A stretch of DNA of 7,772 nucleotides from Bacteroidales bacterium (lineage in GTDB: Bacteria; Bacteroidota; Bacteroidia; Bacteroidales; WCHB1-69). The notes beneath the pieces were generated by a model, which worked only from the letters and a program-made list of their open reading frames with translations, made no database searches and was not told where the DNA came from. The translations under genes and the position numbers were made by a program. Location: positions 1-7,772 of the forward strand of contig JAAYQB010000156.1 in assembly GCA_012519525.1 (NCBI GenBank), read 5' to 3'. Each line of letters opens with the position of its first letter. Position 1 is the first letter of the stretch. Below are positions 6,401 through 7,772 of the stretch, one piece after another.

Positions 6401-7494
6401 CAATAACAACGGGAAAAATCAAAGCTAATGATGATTATACTGTTATTGTTGAAAATAATTTTGATTATTCTTTAGGAGGGACTTATTATTTTACAGCTTA
6501 TTTGAAAAATATCGATAGCAATCCTCTCAATGATACGTGTCCTTTAAAAACGATAACTATTACTCCTGATGTTGCAATTGATTCTATTGTAACTAATAAA
6601 TGCGAAATAGCTGGCAGTGAAGTTTATACAACTGTTTTTGTTGAAAACTCAGGTAATATAAAAGTTCATAATATTCCTCTACGTCTTCAAATAGATGGCT
6701 CGAACGATATAGTTGAAGTACTTACTATGACATTAAATCCCGGAGAAAAAAAGACCTATACGTTTAGTCAGCCGTACATAGTTCCCCTGACTTCTGTTTT
6801 TAATTTATCGATAGCCGCAGAATTAACATGCGATAGGAATACAAGCAATAATGAAAAAAGTATAAGCTGTTGTTCTATGAAATCTTCTGTTAAAGTTGTT
6901 TCTATTCTATCTCCTATAGTTGATTCTTGTGATCTGGTAAATACGTATAAATATGTTACTGTTGTTTTGTATAATGCAGAAAAAGATTATACAAGGCAAG
7001 ATGAAGTTTATTTAATAGTTGATGATAATCAAGGAAATATTACAACTTTCAAAGAAAAAGTTTTGTATTTAGATTCAGGATTAACGACATTGGAATTTTC
7101 AAAGCCGTATCAAATTCCCAATCTTGAAGACAAAGCTACTTACAAGTTAAGCTCTTATGTACATGCCGAATTATATGGATTAAGTATTTATCCTTGCGTT
7201 AAAACAGATGTAAGAATAGATAATAGTAAAAATCAAATTTGGGATTTAGGGCAAAATAGACCGAATCCGGCACAAAACAATATTGTTATCCCTTGCTATA
7301 TTCCGACAGAAGATGAAGTTATTATTAGAATAACAACAGTTAGCGGTCAAGAGTTATACAAAAAGAAAATAAAATTACCTGCAGGACGACAAGAATTAAA
7401 GATTACAACAGAAAAATTGAACAATGGACTTTATTATTACAGCATGGAATATCAAGAACAGCGTATTGTGAAAAAAATGTTAATACAAAAATAA
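484..7494 (+). CDS. Giant T9SS-secreted multi-domain surface protein (putative adhesin)
   Basis: This gene encodes 2336 residues without interruption. The start gives a complete Sec signal peptide (MKK, hydrophobic core, cleavage probably A19|Q20); the next in-frame Met (14) would destroy it. Visible order: J1, a MAM/choice-of-anchor J-like sandwich (about 20-201); three A-B-C supra-repeats (207-607, 608-1010, 1011-1416); a shortened A-C unit (1417-1635); CARDB-like D1 (1642-1754); J2 (1755-1910); CARDB-like D2, E and F (1911-2028, 2029-2130, 2131-2250); and a type A T9SS sorting domain (2252-2336). Family knowledge predicts Sec export, crossing of the outer membrane through the SprA/Sov translocon, removal of the sorting domain by a PorU-type sortase, and anchoring to the surface or release. 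I see no protease, glycosidase or nuclease motif, so a role in adhesion or a surface fibre is inferred, not shown. The gene appears monocistronic: divergent on the left, followed by 278 bases without a gene. Confidence 0.88.
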   Translation: MKKIVLLTGFIVFMLLSKAQYTTIVNEKFNSIPSTWTVNPIGSWTINNLFSASSPSSILGTLPQVAGDSMEIITPWYDLSNYPYIYLQFNQICKVTANDLCQIKYQESILPGWKVIPSSSYRGKDPSAFKNARFNHESYSDWLPYDSLAMPANSWWKEEFFDISNEVSFMQVRFKFIINRGNVSDSLSAYGWLIDNFKIIASQHEVKFPTIEFLFPSPVDTMYNTGPFPVIAKIVSQTTAPIQQPIKLNVSYTYDSVTTYDTLLMSAIEGDSIYSAEIPQKIFGTNITYTVYAEDSMKNDAMISSNFYIRRHYGGFTGYITVGLQAATNLYNILYYNYDFGWSRQLYLGTEINSTGAGGLIKKIAFYPNSTWSIANQKCYFKVVNDININTANYIDPLKDGATLVWTDNYTVTAGTWSEIILTHPFLLPPGKNLMVYWENREGTSNNNVSTNWASSNTSPHYRAVYKYADLSFPTSAGTFNYYRPDIRMYILGSPNDSNSVALHKIDNLYDSVITAPAHQMPIVVTIKNKGIKDLDSCYINWTLNGVIQTKYVWRGKISSDFNASDTIGYYNPRLNNYDTIVIWVSNPNGKTDTITYDDTLTAYVFGVKEMAINFVSTIPDTVYNTGPFVVKAQLLSRNNIPIQLPVELYIAYTYNATTTYDTMTMRPIGNNQFEATISQHIFGTNIYYAIKRKDALGNDVFAENQFFIKRIIASATTGYVTIGTDTIQQEKLPLYKYYDYSWSKILFKSSELSASSSGGLITKLAWQVLSTCPNAANQYCYFKEVSDTVVSDLYENPIANGAALVWTDTLTLSATNWVEITLTEPFFLTPGKHLMVYWENYDGNYAYPYASFYATSTYPNYMAVSDYEDNVFPNYPTAYNGGFEYNRPNARFFIIGSINDSNSVALQSIDSPTEDLLIDPNITHIPIKVTIKNKGLAHLTSCNVSWSLNGVFQSTKLWQGNLPEDFNDTITLGYYAPNAGKNNQITVWVSLPNGKIDTITYDDTLSITIKNQAAVMLSLSGPQDTVFHTGPFNVNAQIISLTSQPIDTNVRLKVAYSYQNTTVYDTITMTNTGNDTLWTATLKQSPFTSKITYSVDVVDSLGNHVIVVNSFYIQRPITFDSITTPLIPYIGGTYVVPFDCRYAVSYSRVIYKKRELGEKTSSIRITSIGWKSLEDAGYTYNTIRNNQSVYCKEVDDSVITTANYIDPILDGATLVWSGSTTLFATPGIWYTINLQHPFVLRPNKNLIVYYIDQHGTANGVFAWNYINEPGASAFGYGSSLTSFFTQNLSSYKPFTRFTFNLVTNDSNTVELTSILHPKTVTPATVSTPVKVVITNKGIRQLDSCSINWMINGQLKTPIVWRGNPSLFEQFADTILLGSYMPTPNQIDTIVVWVSNPNGVIDPISDDDTLVLKVFGKAGIVAEFVPPLVTDTINSVGPFEINARIQSFNSIPILNPILNVTYTYQNVKTYDTIMMTTFVHDSLYKAIIPRKPYNTHIEYSITLIDSIGTSFKIENWLYTKRSHTTNDSNSVALIKIISPLDTAQCFQLVPIQVVIKNKGIKNLTQCTIEWSKNNTFQPSYQWSGNLPEDFTDTITIGTYTPIFDTTDNFKIWVSLPNGQIDFVNEDDTLQQSAYGYYLGGNIMAKSIVSPVNIAGEVCFPEKIVLKVNLENVGTRIVDFSMYPITFYIHITGAVNQQKQKIISNGVIGFGEKEIIVDTIDSKTPGLYNIKVYYDCSDDVIHTDDTLHTTYNVNMIAFPYDNDFSVPTNDYQVKQTGNIAWQIITNPSVNPIYGTGVLGVGSSAGDTSTLVFYPINIKGTVFPTLNFWFAHNDKNPTAKDRVLLKVSKDGGNTFTLLQTVYRYDTLASTPIWKNYTIDLLNYSTETCLLFALEAISEGGGEMLIDRFRINSNYEIGLTNMDIQTLDKLIACDLSNQSLSVTIANNVNKDLDFSENPITVTIKVSGAVNQTYSKTITTGKIKANDDYTVIVENNFDYSLGGTYYFTAYLKNIDSNPLNDTCPLKTITITPDVAIDSIVTNKCEIAGSEVYTTVFVENSGNIKVHNIPLRLQIDGSNDIVEVLTMTLNPGEKKTYTFSQPYIVPLTSVFNLSIAAELTCDRNTSNNEKSISCCSMKSSVKVVSILSPIVDSCDLVNTYKYVTVVLYNAEKDYTRQDEVYLIVDDNQGNITTFKEKVLYLDSGLTTLEFSKPYQIPNLEDKATYKLSSYVHAELYGLSIYPCVKTDVRIDNSKNQIWDLGQNRPNPAQNNIVIPCYIPTEDEVIIRITTVSGQELYKKKIKLPAGRQELKITTEKLNNGLYYYSMEYQEQRIVKKMLIQK
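541..1086 (+). other. J1: N-terminal MAM / choice-of-anchor J-like domain
   Basis: Residues about 20-201 of the giant protein. The domain opens with NEKFNSIPSTWTV, the F-x-x-x-x-P-x-x-W start typical of choice-of-anchor J and cleaved-adhesin modules. It continues with a core strand around MEIITPWYDLSNYPYIYLQFNQ, then WWKEEFFDIS and VRFKFI, and closes with GWLIDNFKI, the characteristic W-x-I-D-x-(F/V) last strand. In this phylum such sandwiches commonly sit just after the signal peptide of T9SS cargo. Boundaries are estimated to within several residues. The ligand is unknown. Confidence 0.65.
1102..2304 (+). repeat. Supra-repeat unit 1 (A1-B1-C1), residues 207-607
   Basis: First of three full units. 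A1 (207-311) is Ig-like, with DTMYNTGPF at 220-228, a YTYDSVTTYDT strand pair, FGTNITYTV and the terminal strand FYIRR. B1 (312-496) is a jelly-roll-like module with GYITVG, SRQLYLGTEI, GGLIKKIAF, the single Cys379 in QKCYFK, DGATLVWTD, and PFLLPPGKNLMVYWENREG. C1 (497-607) is CARDB-like, beginning DSNSVAL, then VTIKNKGIKDLDSCYINW (Cys538), and ending VIWVSNPNGKTDTITYDDTL. The unit is 401 residues long. Similarity to the other units is clear in protein and much weaker in DNA, so the duplication is old. Confidence 0.85.
2305..3513 (+). repeat. Supra-repeat unit 2 (A2-B2-C2), residues 608-1010
   Basis: Second full unit. A2 (608-711) carries DTVYNTGPF at 621-629, YTYNATTTYDT, FGTNIYYAI and ends FFIKR. 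B2 (712-900) carries GYVTIG, SGGLITKLAW, QYCYFKEVSD (Cys781, with an extra Cys773), NGAALVWTD and PFFLTPGKHLMVYWENYDG. C2 (901-1010) begins DSNSVAL, has VTIKNKGLAHLTSCNVSW (Cys943) and ends VWVSLPNGKIDTITYDDTL. It abuts units 1 and 3 with no linker, so the array is head to tail. Confidence 0.85.
3514..4731 (+). repeat. Supra-repeat unit 3 (A3-B3-C3), residues 1011-1416
   Basis: Third full unit and the most divergent in its B module. A3 (1011-1116) carries DTVFHTGPF at 1025-1033 and ends FYIQR. B3 (1117-1305) lacks the opening TGY-(I/V)-T motif of B1 and B2, but keeps SRVIYKKREL, ITSIGW, VYCKEVDDS (Cys1192), a NYIDPILDGATLVW segment matching B1, and PFVLRPNKNLIVYY. It has an extra Cys1141. C3 (1306-1416) begins DSNTVEL, has VVITNKGIRQLDSCSINW (Cys1345) and ends VWVSNPNGVIDPISDDDTL. 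Confidence 0.83.
4732..5388 (+). repeat. Supra-repeat unit 4, shortened: A4-C4 without B, residues 1417-1635
   Basis: A4 (1417-1521) carries DTINSVGPF, YTYQNVKTYDT, YNTHIEYSI and ends LYTKR, matching the YIRR/FIKR/YIQR ends of the other A modules. After only five residues (SHTTN) the C4 module starts with DSNSVAL at 1527, the same start as C1-C3. The roughly 185-189 residue B module is therefore absent at a clean domain boundary. C4 keeps the KNKGIKNLTQCTIEW motif (Cys1566) and has a second cysteine, Cys1545, in its first strand that C1-C3 lack. Confidence 0.83.
5407..5745 (+). repeat. D1: Cys-pair CARDB-like module, residues 1642-1754
   Basis: An Ig-like module of the CARDB type with EVCFPEKIVLKVNLENVG at its first strands (Cys1658) and YYDCSDDVIHTDDTL near its end (Cys1735). 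Its middle contains MYPITFYIHITGAVNQ, closely matched by NPITVTIKVSGAVNQ in D2, so D1 and D2 are paralogous and flank the J2 domain. It follows C4 directly. Confidence 0.7.
5746..6213 (+). other. J2: internal MAM / choice-of-anchor J-like domain
   Basis: Residues about 1755-1910. The domain opens FPYDNDFSVPTNDY, has a WQI strand, YPINIKGTVFPTLNFWFAH, KVSKDGGNTFTLL (the K-x-S-x-D-G-G-x-T strand common in MAM-like modules), PIWKNYTIDL, and closes with MLIDRFRI, equivalent to the closing W-L-I-D-N-F strand of J1. It is a second, diverged member of the same fold class as J1, here placed inside a run of CARDB-like modules. Confidence 0.65.
6214..6567 (+). repeat. D2: Cys-pair CARDB-like module, residues 1911-2028
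   Basis: Paralogue of D1: ACDLSNQSLSVTIANNVN (Cys1930), NPITVTIKVSGAVNQTYSK, and a last strand with DSNPLNDTCPLK (Cys2019). The two cysteines sit on the first and last strands, as in D1, E and F, and could form an intradomain disulphide; that is inference. Confidence 0.68.
6568..7233 (+). repeat. E and F: two further Cys-pair CARDB-like modules, residues 2029-2250
   Basis: E (2029-2130) begins VAIDSIVTNKCEIAG (Cys2040), has TTVFVENSGNIKVHNIPLRLQI, LNPGEKKTYTF and ends ELTCDRNTSNNE (Cys2116), a classical CARDB outline (N-x-G centre, P-G-E turn, terminal S-N-N-E). A vicinal Cys2129-Cys2130 pair sits at its end. F (2131-2250) begins VKVVSILSPIVDSCDLV (Cys2149), continues VTVVLYNAEKD and ends with YPCVKTDVRIDN (Cys2238). 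F is the most diverged copy and leads directly into the sorting domain. In multi-domain T9SS cargo, CARDB-like modules are often spacers or stalks. Confidence 0.62.
7237..7491 (+). other. Type A T9SS C-terminal sorting domain
   Basis: Residues 2252-2336. The domain starts with LGQNRPNPAQNNIVIP, the diagnostic N-x-P-N-P-x-x-N motif. It continues with a strand EVIIRITTVSGQELYKKKI (the I-x-(V/L)-x-x-x-x-G-x-x-(V/L) pattern) and LNNGLYYYSM (the L-x-x-G-x-Y turn), and ends VKKMLIQK, the usual K-(K/R)-(M/L)-(L/I)-(I/V) finish. The 85-residue length fits the family. In characterised systems this domain directs outer-membrane passage and is then removed by the sortase PorU. Confidence 0.92.
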
Positions 7495-7510
7495 TTTTAA
7501 TCTTTTATAG

Positions 7511-7534
7511 AATAGTAATGAAAAAAATACTATT
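7511..7534 (+). terminator. Weak hairpin downstream of the giant gene, possible terminator
   Basis: AATAGTA (7511-7517) and TACTATT (7528-7534) are perfect reverse complements separated by a ten-base A-rich loop, and the T run continues to 7537. The hairpin lies 17 bases after the stop codon. The stem has only one G-C pair, so it would be a weak intrinsic terminator. It overlaps a promoter-like element at 7531-7538. Confidence 0.3.
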
Positions 7535-7538
7535 TTTG
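7531..7538 (+). promoter_or_regulatory. Possible -7 element overlapping the hairpin
   Basis: TATTTTTG fits TAnnTTTG. No TTG lies at the right distance upstream, and in such T-rich DNA chance matches are common. It would produce a transcript with no evident coding sequence inside the window. Confidence 0.25.
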
Positions 7539-7710
7539 TAGCAAATTTTTATTTAGACGGTTATAATAAAGAAAGATGAGTTAAAAAATTAAATATTAAA
7601 ATAAAAAAAAAGAGGAATTATTGAAAATTATTGGAAGTTTAAAGGTAGATAGTCGACCCTTAAAAACATTTTAATTTATTGAATATCATTAAAATAATTT
7701 GTAAAATATA

Positions 7711-7740
7711 TTGAAGATATTGCAATTATTTGTATCTTTG
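7711..7740 (+). promoter_or_regulatory. Bacteroidota promoter, rightward, for a gene beyond the window
   Basis: A TTG at 7711-7713 (-33 element) and TATCTTTG at 7733-7740 (-7 element) are separated by 19 bases, the usual Bacteroidota spacing. The -7 element is followed by CAAC, extending it to the common TnTTTGCAA form. This is the best promoter in the window. A transcript would begin near 7745 and run off the right edge. Confidence 0.65.
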
Positions 7741-7756
7741 CAACAAAAATCTTGTA

Positions 7757-7764
7757 TATTTTTG
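7757..7764 (+). promoter_or_regulatory. Second rightward -7-like element
   Basis: TATTTTTG matches TAnnTTTG and lies 24 bases after the stronger -7 element at 7733. A TTTG at 7737-7740 lies 16 bases upstream, shorter than the ideal spacing. It may be a tandem promoter or chance. Confidence 0.25.
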
Positions 7765-7772
7765 TATGATAC

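Larger units (their letters stand above)
7495..7772. other. Gene-free region downstream, promoter-rich
   Basis: These 278 bases contain no reading frame with a credible start and no structured RNA I can recognise. They contain the weak hairpin at 7511-7534, an A9 tract at 7603-7611, a tandem direct repeat at 7616-7633, an all-A/T inverted repeat at 7668-7695, and three rightward -7-like elements at 7531, 7733 and 7757. The downstream gene presumably starts beyond the window. Confidence 0.55.

Noticed and set aside
7375..7395. LPAGRQ segment in the sorting domain, similar to a repeat-derived peptide seen in some Bacteroidota proteins
   Set aside because: It occurs once, in the expected turn between two sorting-domain strands, and no matching repeat occurs elsewhere in the window.
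7518..7541. ATG with seven codons, MKKILFL, then TAG
   Set aside because: It resembles the start of a signal peptide, but the frame stops at once and the next codons also hit stops; it overlaps the hairpin and the -7-like element, so it is more likely chance than a decayed gene.
7668..7695. Eight-base inverted repeat ATTTTAAT/ATTAAAAT with a 12-base spacer
   Set aside because: It is entirely A/T, so too weak to call a terminator or operator without conservation evidence.

Overview
The window is strongly A+T-rich and looks like Bacteroidota, most probably Bacteroidales-like. Three things support this. The signal peptides end in (Q/K)-A-Q. Several upstream elements match the Bacteroidota sigma-factor -7 consensus TAnnTTTG, and there are no Shine-Dalgarno sequences at the visible starts. 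The giant protein ends in a type A C-terminal sorting domain of the type IX secretion system (T9SS), which is confined to this phylum. I cannot name a genus.

Layout. Bases 1-136 hold the 5' end of a minus-strand gene for a small exported protein, cut off by the window edge. Bases 137-483 are a divergent intergenic region with one recognisable -7 element in each direction. Bases 484-7494 are one uninterrupted plus-strand gene for a 2336-residue secreted, multi-domain surface protein. Bases 7495-7772 hold no gene; they contain a weak hairpin and three Bacteroidota-type promoter candidates pointing rightwards, presumably serving something beyond the edge.

The giant protein is the centre of interest. 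Its order is: signal peptide; a MAM/'choice-of-anchor J'-like beta-sandwich (J1); three large supra-repeats of about 400 residues, each made of an Ig-like module (A), a jelly-roll-like module (B) and a CARDB-like module (C); a fourth, shortened A-C unit with B missing; a Cys-pair CARDB-like module (D1); a second J-like module (J2); three more Cys-pair CARDB-like modules (D2, E, F); and the T9SS sorting domain. I see no catalytic motif. The simplest reading is a large adhesin or surface-fibre protein that crosses the inner membrane by Sec, the outer membrane by T9SS, and is then anchored or released after sorting-domain removal.

The window shows no mobile element, CRISPR array, RNA gene or defence system. 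The points most worth a second look are the supra-domain repeat with a clean loss (or ancestral absence) of the B module in the fourth unit, the unnamed B module itself, the segregation of cysteines between two CARDB-like subfamilies, and the promoter-dense, gene-free right end.
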